Part shown: positions 9,000 to 17,645 of the stretch, in pieces
Layout: each line of letters starts with the position of its first letter
How positions within the stretch are numbered: position 1 is the stretch's first letter
Assembly (NCBI RefSeq): GCF_000315915.1
Contig: NC_020190.1
Span: forward strand, 868,001 to 932,000
DNA: 64,000 bases
Direction: 5' to 3'
Source: Henningerozyma blattae CBS 6284
Lineage: Eukaryota; Ascomycota; Saccharomycetes; Saccharomycetales; Saccharomycetaceae
Made by a program: the position numbers and the translations under genes
The notes under the pieces: model-generated
Databases searched by the model: none
Seen by the model: the letters and a program-made list of their open reading frames with translations, nothing else
What the model was told of the DNA's origin: nothing

Positions 9000-9645
9000 G
9001 GACCAGGACTCACCACCCTGGCAGGCCCTCACAACACGGCGCAGCCCGTGCGGCAGTCTCTGTGCGCACTGCAACGCTCTCTGTGCCACACCCATTCTGT
9101 GTCACCCAATACGGCCTGCGCGGAAACTCCCTGGCACAGGCACCCGCGCGTACGGCCACGACAGAGAGAATGCTGGAGAACAAAAATACGCCATGGTGAC
9201 GGCCCAGAAAAACCCGCAGGCGTCCCCGGATCTGGTGAAACAGGCGGCTCGGAGCACTCCGGGCCGGGCCTGCGGGCTGCTCTGTGTCGCGGGGCGATCT
9301 CCGCCGGAGCACGCTAAGAATGCCGGAGCACGAAGCACCGGCGGCCAGACAAAGGCCCGCAGCAAAGGATGCACGGTTCTGTTTTGGGCCGATACCCGAA
9401 GAGGAAATGCGTGGCAAGCCGGCGGCTTCCCCGCATCGGGCCAGGAACTCGGCGGTGCTATAGTTTGGCCCCGCACCCACAGGCAAGACGGCAGGACGTA
9501 ATGGCAGAGAGAATGCCGTATGGGGTATTGAGGGAAAAGGAAAGGGAAAGGGAAAGGGAAAAGGAAAGGGAAAAGCAGAGGCTAGAGATAGGGAAAAGAA
9601 ACGACCCCTTAGGCCGGCGGCCGTCGGCGATAAAGGTAATTGCCG
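9000..9645. other. GC-rich intergenic island
   Basis: Strikingly G+C-rich compared with all surrounding DNA, with many CGG and CCG triplets, including CGG-N6-CCG near 9250-9262. Two opposed open frames of 167 and 217 codons overlap here, but this is expected where AT-rich stop codons are rare, and neither shows a domain or yeast-like codon use. An AAAGGG-type repeat ends it (9537-9570). Confidence 0.6.
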
Positions 9646-9819
9646 AATTGCAGTCTTGGCCAAGGCTAAGGCTAAGGCGAAGGTGTCCAGATGTTCCTGT
9701 CATTTGTGCCGTTTTCCTGTATTTACTGTCGTATTGTGTTGTGTAGTGTTGTATCGTTTAATTTACTGTCGTTTCGCGTTGTGCCTGGCACGGCTGGGCG
9801 GACCTCCATGGTATGGTAT

Positions 9820-9992
9820 GTGTCTTTTTTTTCTTTTTTTCTTTTTGCTTTTTTTTTGCTTTTTTTGCTTTTTTTTGCTTTTTTTTGCTATTTTTTGTCT
9901 TTTTTTTTGTCTTTTTTTTCTTTTTTTGCTTTTTTTCTTGCAATTTTGCTTTTTTTTTGCTTTTTTTCTTTTTTTGCTTTTTTCTTTCAATT
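9820..9992 (+). repeat. Polypyrimidine T-rich tract with periodic GC
   Basis: About 170 bases almost entirely of T runs broken by C or GC (T5-9 then GC, repeated). The complementary strand reads as a Lys/Gln homopolymer-like frame, which is not taken as a gene. It lies 230 bp upstream of SCC4 and may act as a nucleosome-poor promoter element, which is inference. Confidence 0.7.
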
Positions 9993-10056
9993 TTCATTAT
10001 CGGAGATGATGAGACAAAAGTGCCTATGCTATGCCGACTGGATTGCCCGATTAGAG

Positions 10057-10063
10057 TTACCCG
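10057..10063 (-). promoter_or_regulatory. Reb1-type site (TTACCCG)
   Basis: A perfect core TTACCCGG, 160 bp upstream of the SCC4 ATG. Reb1 is a general regulatory factor that clears nucleosomes from yeast promoters. Confidence 0.5.
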
Positions 10064-10108
10064 GTTGGCAAGATCCATGATACGCACATCTTTTTGGGTT
10101 TTACTCCG

Positions 10109-10114
10109 ACGCGT
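10109..10114. promoter_or_regulatory. MCB-type element (ACGCGT) upstream of SCC4
   Basis: The palindrome ACGCGT lies 109 bp before the SCC4 start. MBF binds this box and drives G1/S transcription, which would suit a cohesin loader. Cell-cycle control is inference. Confidence 0.45.
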
Positions 10115-10222
10115 GTGTGTAAATCATGTGATGGATGAGCAGGTTTATCAATGATATTAATAGAAAAAACTAGTCAAATATCTTAGCAATACGCCATTCT
10201 AGTAGACATCGCTGGAACAACC

Positions 10223-12169
10223 ATGCAAGCCAAAACTCAGATAATAAGAAAACCAAAGAAATTATCAAATGAAACTTTGTACTATTTGGCAAACCAATAC
10301 ATAGACCAAGCTTATAAGAATTCCTTCAAGATCCAAAATGAATCTCAATTGATCCAATATTACAAGCTGATCCAATTATCCATCGAGCTCTGCTCGAAGC
10401 TGGCTGCTTCCAGATCAAACTTCAATATTCACAAGAAAAACTTCATCTTGTTCAAAATCGTTTTATTATTATTAGACAATTCCATCAATTATAAATTAAT
10501 TGATTCTCAATTATCTACCTTGATCAACCAATTGGATTTGCAAAAAAAAAACCATTATTTACAAAATAATCTACACTTCAATTGTATCTTTGTAAAATTA
10601 TGGAACTTGCCGCTGTGGAAAGGCGACCCCAAACAATATAATATCGCTTTGGATGATACGTTGACGTATAAGAGCTATCTAACGACAATTCTCCATCATT
10701 CGAGTCACGACTTTGGGATCAATTTACAATTCTCCATCATATCCTTTATCCATCTGTTTTGGTTGATCAAATTAAACAAAAACAAATCGTTGATCGATTC
10801 CACTTTTAAACACTTGTTATCATTCAACAATTCTCTTCCAACCAACCATTCCAATTTCGTCTGGATTAATTATAATTCCTTCATTTCGTTGGTCTATTTA
10901 AACTACATCTTGCAAAACAATCTCATTATCCCCAGGGTTTTACAATCCAACATCACCTCCATACAAGCAAGTCCAATGTCGAAAAATTTAAAAGCTTGGC
11001 ATTTGATTATAGATTTGCTTTTCCTGATCAAACGAGATTCAAACATTACATTGAAATTAAATGAAATTAAATCATTTTTCGATTCAAATTCATTAAACTT
11101 ATCCTCTCTTTATTTAAACTTCACCACCAATGATGACAACAAGTTGCAAATCTCCCTGAACGATATCGTCTTGAAAATCGATCTTTTTTCCATCTTCAAT
11201 TATAGAAATTTAACAAACATTTTATTATTCTTACAAAGCATTAGTTATTTGATAAATTCCACAGAAAAAAATTCAAATTTCGCATTGATTTATTTACCAA
11301 AGATTAAAAAAAATATCTTATCCATTCAATTAAACTTGAAATCTTCCAAAAATGTCCCCCTAGCATTCCATGATGCTAATCAAAATTGGTATTCAAAATT
11401 TCTAAATTTAATTGATTTTTATTCACTTTGGTACGATTTAATTTTAAATAATTTTACATCATTGCCCCTGGCAAAGGACAACGATCCTTATTTCAAATTA
11501 ATTTCAACTCATTTGGATTCCACCAATGACAATACACTACAATTATACCAACATATAATCGATTCTCCATCTATTTCAAATTCAAATTCACATTTAAAAT
11601 TATTTGCCCTATTCAATTCATATTTGATTTTATCTTCAAGATTAAGTCAAACAAATTCATCAGATGATACTCATTCAATTATTAACAAATTAAACAACAC
11701 ATGGTCCAATCTCAATTCTATATTCTTATCAAACTCATCGAATTTATTTACTAAAAATAATAATTATTTCGTCACATTCATAATTTTATGGATTTCATCA
11801 CATTTACAACCATTTAATTCTAACCCTTTACCAAGTACTGATAAAGAAAAGGAATTTTTCATTTCAAATTTGGAAAAATTTTATCAACAAAACTCATTCT
11901 ATTCAACACTCACTGATTCTACTTCTTCCTCCACCTCTCAATTTCATTTGAAAAAATCTTTACATTTACAAATTTTATTAAATTATATCGGTACAAGGTT
12001 ATTCGAACATGATTTAACTAAAATTTCTAAAATTTCAAAGACTTGTTTCCATTATTCCATGAAATTTAATTTCCATTATAAATTCATTTATATCTTGGGA
12101 CTTTGGCATTTAATTAATTCTACTTCACAATTAAATGAAAGAGAAATTCAAAAGACAAAATTAAATTAA
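10223..12169 (+). CDS. SCC4: Scc4, cohesin loader subunit
   Basis: A 648-residue, helix-rich protein that matches yeast Scc4 along its length. The most recognisable part is near residues 520-560 and 585-615 (NPLPSTDKEKEF, and LQILLNYIGTRLFEHDL). Scc4 is a TPR-like superhelix that binds the Scc2 N-terminus; the complex loads cohesin on chromosomes and is guided to centromeres and promoters. It is slightly longer than the 624-residue S. cerevisiae protein, has Asn-rich insertions, and ends slightly short of the usual C-terminus. The start is the first ATG after promoter elements. It converges with TPS2. S. cerevisiae homologue YER147C. Confidence 0.93.
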   Translation: MQAKTQIIRKPKKLSNETLYYLANQYIDQAYKNSFKIQNESQLIQYYKLIQLSIELCSKLAASRSNFNIHKKNFILFKIVLLLLDNSINYKLIDSQLSTLINQLDLQKKNHYLQNNLHFNCIFVKLWNLPLWKGDPKQYNIALDDTLTYKSYLTTILHHSSHDFGINLQFSIISFIHLFWLIKLNKNKSLIDSTFKHLLSFNNSLPTNHSNFVWINYNSFISLVYLNYILQNNLIIPRVLQSNITSIQASPMSKNLKAWHLIIDLLFLIKRDSNITLKLNEIKSFFDSNSLNLSSLYLNFTTNDDNKLQISLNDIVLKIDLFSIFNYRNLTNILLFLQSISYLINSTEKNSNFALIYLPKIKKNILSIQLNLKSSKNVPLAFHDANQNWYSKFLNLIDFYSLWYDLILNNFTSLPLAKDNDPYFKLISTHLDSTNDNTLQLYQHIIDSPSISNSNSHLKLFALFNSYLILSSRLSQTNSSDDTHSIINKLNNTWSNLNSIFLSNSSNLFTKNNNYFVTFIILWISSHLQPFNSNPLPSTDKEKEFFISNLEKFYQQNSFYSTLTDSTSSSTSQFHLKKSLHLQILLNYIGTRLFEHDLTKISKISKTCFHYSMKFNFHYKFIYILGLWHLINSTSQLNEREIQKTKLN

Positions 12170-12343
12170 AGAATTAATCGATACTCATAAGTTGTAAATT
12201 ATCAGAGTAGGGATAAAATATTTTTTTTTTTTTTCCAACTTAACTCAACATAATCATACCCTATTTCACCATTAGTATTGTTTGAATTAACAACAGCAAC
12301 ATTATTTACGATATCTTGAGGAAAAAAACAAACTGTATGTAGA

Positions 12344-12344
<1 letters not shown>

Positions 12345-12383
<39 letters not shown>

Positions 12384-12425
12384 TCAATTACAAATCAAAT
12401 CAATTACAAATCAAATCAATTACAA
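12345..12425. repeat. TA microsatellite and short CAATTACAAATCAAAT tandem
   Basis: A run of about 17 TA units (12345-12379) followed by roughly two and a half copies of a 16-bp unit, CAATTACAAATCAAAT. It fills the short convergent gap between the SCC4 and TPS2 3' ends, where transcription terminators are expected. Confidence 0.75.
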
Positions 12426-12440
12426 TCGTCATAATCTAAA

Positions 12441-15113
12441 TTAATTACCATTACGCTCAGCATAAGCTACTGCAGCTTCTTCTGATTTTTTACTACTTGG
12501 ACTATTTTTCACATGGCCCCTAGTATCTAAATCCACAGTCCCTGGACTTTGGAAAATAGAAACATCACCTACTAATAATCCTAATGTTTCAATAACTTGT
12601 TGTGGATCAGTTAAATGAGCTTTAGCCACAGTTTGCTTTGATGAAGAGCCTACTGTAACTGGATAAAATCCAAAATTATTGAATTTATTTTTATCCTTTG
12701 GATACATGGTAGACCATTCTTCTTCAATAGAATTCATTTGTCTAAACATATCTTCATCAGTAGCATCATCACCTAAACATAACACAAAATCAGGCATGGA
12801 ATCCTTTGGTAAAGATTTATTAATTTCATTGTTGGCAAAATCTTGTTCACCAGAATGTTTATGCCAAATCAATTTCTTGACAATTTCACCTTTATTGAAA
12901 ATTCTTGGTCTAACTTCAATGTTAGCTTTACCTTCCATGACTTCTAAATTGTAATCATCAGCAAATTGTAATAAATTATTCTTTAAAGATTCTGCATTGA
13001 ATTCACCCAATTCTGGAACAGATCTTCTATAATGCCAAACAATAGCACATTTCTTTTTTTCAATAAAGGAACCTGGTGTTTTGTCTACAAATTCTTCCAT
13101 GGTGAAAATCACTTTCTTTTGCCATGACATATCAGTTTGTTCAGTTAAATTAATCCAATCATCACTATTTACATCTCTAATGAAACAACCATGTTCTGCA
13201 CTTAAACCTAATTGTTTAAATTTAGACCCCCACCATTTATTTAAGAATTTTTGATCTCTACCAGAAATGATCCAAATTTGATTCTTGGGGTCACGAGATA
13301 ATTTTTCAATGATGGAATAAAGACGTGCTGTGGGGATAGCTGCAGCAGGATCTTTAACAATTGGGGTTAATGTACCATCATAATCGAAACAAAATAATCT
13401 TCTCTTGGCAGAATTATAATTTTCAAATAAAATAGGTCTATTCAAAGCTGGGGACATTTTTTTATTTTGATTAGATTTATTCATCATTTGATTTAACGTC
13501 TCTAAATAAATTTCAGTCCAATTTTGAATAGTAGGTACTTGTGGGTATAATTTACCTTGTAACATGGATTTCTCTTCATTAGTCATTATTAAAGCTTTAT
13601 GAGTCTCTTTAGCAACTGCAACAGAATCCCATGGGTTAATTAAAATGGAATCCTTTAATACAATAGAACTACCTGAGAATTCACTCAAGATTAAAGGATT
13701 ATTGGCACAATTGAATGCAGAGGTCTTGGATTTGATGGTTACATATTCAAAAGCAGTAGTATTGATACCATCTCTTACTGTGGTGATCAAACATAAATCT
13801 GCAACTCTCATTAATGAATAATAAACATCATTGGGGATTCTCATATAATAATGTTGTACTGGAGAGAAATTCAAAGTACCATATCTAGAATTAATAGAAT
13901 TGACCAACTCATTAACTTGTTGTTCCAATTTAATCGTTTGTGGAGAATCTTTATTTGTTGTTGGTGTAGAGACTTGGATCAAGACAACTTTATTTCTCCA
14001 TTCTGGATACATGGCCAAGAAAGTTTCAAAAGCTCTCAATTTTTGTACCACACCTCTTACTGAATCGAATCTATCTCTACCGATGATGATTTTTTTATCT
14101 TGATAAGCTTGTTTAATTGAAATGACTTTATCATCTATATCCTTTGTAAAAGCGTCATTCAATAATTTTTCTTTATCTACACCAATGGGTAAAGAATCTA
14201 CCATGACATCCCCACCATAGACAGAGACATGATATTGTTGTTTGTCTCTTTTATTGATAGACATCTTGGAAGTGGAATCCAGAAGACGTTTACAACTTGA
14301 GACGAAATGTCTGGCAAAACTTTCATTTTGGAACGTGATTCTATCCGCACCTACCATACCGTCCAAGATTTGTTTTCTTCTTGGCAAACAACGGAAATAT
14401 TCATTACTTGGCCAAGGAGCATGATGGAAGTAAGTGATAATTGGTGGTGCTGAATCATCGTTTTGTAAGTTCATCTTTAATAATTGTGGTAATAATAAAA
14501 GGTAATAATCATGGATCCAAATGATATCACCAGGGGTATAGATTTCACCAATCTTTTGAGCATAAGCTTCGTTGAATTTCACATAATCGTACCACCAATT
14601 AGTTTCATTTTCACCATCATTGGATTGATTTAAAATATAATGGAAAGTGGGCCAAATGATATTTTCAGCATAGTTTCTCCAAGAACTTTGATTACGACGT
14701 AATAACCAGACTGGATGGATCTGGGCATTCGAAGGAGAAACGTCTTTGGAATACTTGGATTGGATGGCCCCGTTCAAATTTTGTAATTGCTCTTTAGTCA
14801 AATATAGCGGATCTTCATCTGAGATTGGTTGATTGGAATTCGCATTAGCGTTTGCGTCGGCGGTATTATCTTTATTTTTCTTTTGCAGTTTCAAATCTTT
14901 AACCGATAGATCGATAGAAGAGTTTCTTTTAAGCTCACCAGTCCAACCAACGATATGCTGCTCATACCCGTTCTCAGGGTTACTTAGATAGTGGAGGGAG
15001 GAGTATAAGGGACCGTTACCTTCAATTAAAGAGACTTTATATTTGTCATTATTGGATCCCAATTGTATCTTATAGGGTAATTGACCCACACAATTAATAA
15101 TTCTTGGAGTCAT
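12441..15113 (-). CDS. TPS2: Tps2, trehalose-6-phosphate phosphatase
   Basis: An 890-residue protein close to the usual 896. The N-terminal ~550 residues form a glycosyltransferase family 20 domain like Tps1, which is structural in Tps2. The C-terminal HAD phosphatase has the nucleophile motif DYDGTLTP near residue 576, with FVLCLGDDATDEDMF near residue 780 as a later acidic motif. It removes phosphate from trehalose-6-phosphate, the last step of trehalose synthesis, in the cytosolic Tps1-Tps2-Tps3-Tsl1 complex; stress induction is usual. SNF11 lies upstream on the same strand, as in S. cerevisiae (YDR073W-YDR074W). The 670-bp gap upstream carries a cluster of regulatory sites. The start ATG begins MTPRIINCVGQLPYKI, in agreement with the family. 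Confidence 0.96.
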   Translation of the reverse strand: MTPRIINCVGQLPYKIQLGSNNDKYKVSLIEGNGPLYSSLHYLSNPENGYEQHIVGWTGELKRNSSIDLSVKDLKLQKKNKDNTADANANANSNQPISDEDPLYLTKEQLQNLNGAIQSKYSKDVSPSNAQIHPVWLLRRNQSSWRNYAENIIWPTFHYILNQSNDGENETNWWYDYVKFNEAYAQKIGEIYTPGDIIWIHDYYLLLLPQLLKMNLQNDDSAPPIITYFHHAPWPSNEYFRCLPRRKQILDGMVGADRITFQNESFARHFVSSCKRLLDSTSKMSINKRDKQQYHVSVYGGDVMVDSLPIGVDKEKLLNDAFTKDIDDKVISIKQAYQDKKIIIGRDRFDSVRGVVQKLRAFETFLAMYPEWRNKVVLIQVSTPTTNKDSPQTIKLEQQVNELVNSINSRYGTLNFSPVQHYYMRIPNDVYYSLMRVADLCLITTVRDGINTTAFEYVTIKSKTSAFNCANNPLILSEFSGSSIVLKDSILINPWDSVAVAKETHKALIMTNEEKSMLQGKLYPQVPTIQNWTEIYLETLNQMMNKSNQNKKMSPALNRPILFENYNSAKRRLFCFDYDGTLTPIVKDPAAAIPTARLYSIIEKLSRDPKNQIWIISGRDQKFLNKWWGSKFKQLGLSAEHGCFIRDVNSDDWINLTEQTDMSWQKKVIFTMEEFVDKTPGSFIEKKKCAIVWHYRRSVPELGEFNAESLKNNLLQFADDYNLEVMEGKANIEVRPRIFNKGEIVKKLIWHKHSGEQDFANNEINKSLPKDSMPDFVLCLGDDATDEDMFRQMNSIEEEWSTMYPKDKNKFNNFGFYPVTVGSSSKQTVAKAHLTDPQQVIETLGLLVGDVSIFQSPGTVDLDTRGHVKNSPSSKKSEEAAVAYAERNGN

Positions 15114-15622
15114 GGCTGGGTTTTTAGTTTTAACTTGTTATATATATATGTGTGTGTATAGATATATATATATATAGGTTGGTTTTTTTTTTTTTTGGTT
15201 TTTGAATGCTTTTCGAATGCTCTAATGCTTTGTAAAAAAAGAAAAAAATAAAGGATTTGCAAATCAAGTGACTCTATACACACATATATATATATATATT
15301 TATGTATATTTATATATAGATTTATGTAAAACTTGTAAATAGGGAAATATTTCATTTGAATATGTATTAAGAGCAAACGGAACAAATTGGGCGAAATTGG
15401 AGAAAGGGATGTTCCGTATTGGGTAAGGGGGTTAACCCTCGGATAAGACCAGGGTTGGGCAAAAGTGGGGGCAATTTGGAAGGGAGAAAGAAATCGATAC
15501 TATTGGTGTGATTATTATTCGAGCCATTATTATTCAAGCCATTATTATTTTGGAGCCTGAATTTGTAAAGTGGGCAAATGCCAAAATGACAAAAAGGAAA
15601 GTGGGTAGTCTGCGAGAAAGAG

Positions 15623-15629
15623 CGGGTAA
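15623..15629 (+). promoter_or_regulatory. Reb1-type site (CGGGTAA)
   Basis: A perfect CGGGTAAC core, 510 bp upstream of the TPS2 ATG, part of the regulatory cluster described here. Confidence 0.45.
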
Positions 15630-15669
15630 CCGAGCCAGGGCTGTGCACCGAAACCCTCAATGCTACGCG

Positions 15670-15723
15670 CACGTGCCCTGATCCGATTAGGGTTAGCACG
15701 TGGTCTGAATCACACGGCACGTG
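15670..15723. promoter_or_regulatory. Three CACGTG boxes with an embedded TTAGGGTTAG (Tbf1-like)
   Basis: CACGTG occurs at 15670-15675, 15697-15702 and 15718-15723, and TTAGGGTTAG at 15687-15696. Cbf1 and Pho4 bind CACGTG, and Tbf1 binds TTAGGG. Three palindromes in 54 bp are not expected by chance in AT-rich DNA. The target is probably TPS2, downstream on the minus strand. Confidence 0.55.
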
Positions 15724-15786
15724 ACACGCAACACGCAACACGCAACACGCAACACGCAACACGCAACACGCAACACGCAACACGCT
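15724..15786 (+). repeat. 7-bp tandem repeat (ACACGCA) of about nine units
   Basis: Eight perfect ACACGCA units and one variant end inside the SNF11 stop codon (15785-15787). On the minus strand this reads TGCGTGT repeats. Confidence 0.92.
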
Positions 15787-16186
15787 ACCATATCTCAAAT
15801 AGTCTATTCAACAGTAAATACAATTTGGCCAAGATTTCCTTGGCAGATTGGCCCGTGGGCTTAGGGGCCGGAGAATCCAAAGTTGGGGCATCCAGAATCG
15901 AAGGCTTGGCATTCCATACACCTTGATTTATCTGCGAAATACACTGTAAGTTTGAATGGACACGCTTCAAATGCTGAGCAATCTCTTGACTGGCATTAGG
16001 TGCTGCAGCATTACTATGGATCTGGATCACCCGTGCTATAAGAATGCTATTGATATGCAGCAGTAATTGGACTTTATATTGAATTTGCTGGGCAGGACTA
16101 GCCACTGTAGGTGGCAAGGCTTGTAAGTTTGCAGGCGGGGCTTGCTGCTGTGGAGGCGAGGGTTGTGGTAGGGTTGTAGGGTCCAT
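15785..16186 (-). CDS. SNF11: Snf11, SWI/SNF chromatin-remodelling subunit
   Basis: A 133-residue protein: a Pro/Gln-rich N-terminus of about 35 residues, then the conserved Snf11 core, with QYKVQLLLHINSILIARVIQ, then HLKRVHSNLQCISQINQGV, and the C-terminus KLYLLLNRLFEIW. Snf11 is a small SWI/SNF subunit that binds Snf2. The frame is open further upstream to 16372, but that part is unlike the family, so the ATG at 16186 (MDPTTLPQPS) is preferred. The S. cerevisiae protein has 169 residues, with a longer N-terminal spacer. It sits next to TPS2 as in S. cerevisiae. An LTR 200 bp upstream may have altered its promoter. Confidence 0.92.
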   Translation of the reverse strand: MDPTTLPQPSPPQQQAPPANLQALPPTVASPAQQIQYKVQLLLHINSILIARVIQIHSNAAAPNASQEIAQHLKRVHSNLQCISQINQGVWNAKPSILDAPTLDSPAPKPTGQSAKEILAKLYLLLNRLFEIW

Positions 16187-16388
16187 GGTGGCTGGAGCTG
16201 CTTTTCTATTTTTTCTTCTTAATCTAAAAATAGCCTGTGGCCCGGAGTCCTCCCTGTATTTCTCTCTTATAATGGATATCGAAATAAAGTATAAATGCTT
16301 TTTCGTTTCTTTTTCGCGTAGTGTGGATAAGATAATTTTCTCTCTTTCTTTTTCCCCGGACGCAGCCAGCACCTGATATGAAAGTAAT

Positions 16389-16749
16389 TGAAGGATATAT
16401 ACAACGGTAACCCGGACTAAAAGGTCGAGAAAAGACTCGAGAAAAGACTCGAGAAAAGACTCGAGAAAAGACTTTCTTTACGACGTCCAAACAAGATCAG
16501 ATCAGATCTGAACCAAAGACGTTAGTTCATGTTATTAAGATAATACCACATGACAAAACAGGTTGACATTATTATATGAATATGTAAGCAAAAGAAGATG
16601 GCACTTCGTGACAAATAAGTTCAGCAGTGAACGATGTCCAATTATAGTATGGATAGCAATCAATCAATAAGATGATTAACCTTCTAAGACAGACAAGCAG
16701 CCTCCTACCGTGCAATAACATGCCCAATTAGGTATTTTATACCAATACA
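16389..16749 (+). repeat. Solo LTR of the same Ty1/copia family as at 2673
   Basis: It aligns by eye with the 3' LTR at 2673-2990 in order and orientation: TGAAGGATAT, GTAACCCGGACTAA, GAACCAAAGAC then GTTCATGTTATT, GTGACAAATAAG then CAGCAGTGAAC, and GGTATTTTA near the end. It is about 40 bp longer, partly because of a four-copy 12-bp repeat (GAGAAAAGACTC) at about 16425-16472. No matching 5-bp flanking duplication was found, so it is probably old. Confidence 0.78.
16425..16472 (+). repeat. 12-bp tandem repeat inside the solo LTR
   Basis: Four near-perfect copies of GAGAAAAGACTC. The matching place in the other LTR (near 2710-2730) has a single diverged version with a short inverted repeat, so the array expanded after the copies separated. 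Confidence 0.85.
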
Positions 16750-17550
16750 CCGACGCCGCGTTTTTAATTCGCGTCTGCCGGGTAAAACCCGAGCAAAAAG
16801 CAGAACATTCACATGCGCAGTGAGCTGCGGCCGCACGATCCCCGGCCGAAACACTAACTCCGATTGGACCCACTGACAAATTCGAAGATGGATCCGCGGA
16901 TGGACTAGCGAAAACATTCCGCTTACAGCAATAGCTGGATTACTGCGCCTACTACACCTACTACACCTACTGAACCTGGCATGTGCTTGTACTGCGCCTT
17001 CCATTGTGTGGTTCCTAGTGTTCCCAATGGAGAATGTATCACGTCTCTGTCTACGGCTTCCTGATCGTTATTTAAGTGCCATGATCTGGACAAGATATTC
17101 ATTTCAAGTATAACCTTTTATCGGATTCGTTTCTTTTTCTATTGCATTTCCACTTGGATTTGCACTAGCCTAGATTGACGACTTTGTGTTTTTTTTCCCG
17201 TGTTTCCTACGCGTTTCCTTCCTGTTTCCCACACGCTTCCCACACGCTTCCCACACGCTTCCAGTCACTCACCTGTTTCCCACTCCGTTCGACCAATCTT
17301 CCACTACCGCCACTCCGAGCCCAACACATCGATAGATTGTATCCCCCTCCGTAGAACCCGCACACCCGCTCTTTACCCCCTCGGCAATTTGTCTTTACCT
17401 CTTTGGCTCTTCCATCTGATACAAGCTACACAACTCCTCCCTCGGTCTTTATTGTGCCTGAGCAACTTTCGGAATAGAAACCTGTACATCGCTTTTAATA
17501 CGCCGTACAAACCGACATCACACACTTTATTGAGCCGCTAAGTTTCGTTT
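16750..17550. other. GC-enriched intergenic segment upstream of IPT1
   Basis: Richer in G+C than its flanks, with CCGGGTAAAACCCG (near 16779), GCGGCCGC (near 16827), a CTACACCTA repeat (16949-16971) and a CCCACACGCTT repeat (17227-17263). No gene is recognised in either strand. Confidence 0.5.
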
Positions 17551-17590
17551 CTTTTCGTTTCGTTTCTTTTCTATTCTACCGTCTTTTTGC

Positions 17591-17645
17591 TTTTTGCTCT
17601 TTGCTCTTTGCTCTTTGCTCTTTGCTCTTTGCTCTTTGCTCTTTG
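17591..17645 (+). repeat. CTTTGCT tandem repeat (about eight units)
   Basis: A near-perfect 7-bp tandem in the pyrimidine-rich region 710-770 bp upstream of IPT1. Confidence 0.9.

Larger units (their letters stand above)
8631..10222. other. Divergent promoter region of SUT1-like and SCC4
   Basis: A 1.6-kb region with three parts: an AT-normal leader for the minus-strand gene with a GGTAGAGA tandem (8697-8728), a GC-rich island (9000-9645), and a 170-base polypyrimidine tract (9820-9992). Open frames here are artefacts of base composition. Sites listed separately are a Reb1-type and an MCB-type element near SCC4. Confidence 0.6.
15114..15784. other. TPS2 promoter / SNF11 3' region
   Basis: No gene. 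It has AT microsatellites near TPS2 (15134-15178 and 15280-15318), then a Reb1-type site, three CACGTG boxes, a TTAGGGTTAG and a 7-bp tandem repeat close to SNF11. An AGGGGG run at 15424-15429 could serve as a stress response element for TPS2. Confidence 0.6.

Noticed and set aside
8998..9663. Opposed open frames of 167 and 217 codons
   Set aside because: They overlap on opposite strands in a GC-rich island where stop codons are rare, with no recognisable domain.
9758..10087. A Lys/Gln-rich 109-codon frame on the minus strand
   Set aside because: It is a translation of the polypyrimidine tract and has no other content.
16224..16490. Open frame of 88 codons over the solo LTR
   Set aside because: It consists of the translated 12-bp repeat (FSRV-type units) and LTR sequence.
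16384..16754. Target-site duplication of the solo LTR at 16389
   Set aside because: Flanking five-base sequences (GTAAT and CCGAC) do not match; the boundary or the age of the element makes the repeat unreadable.
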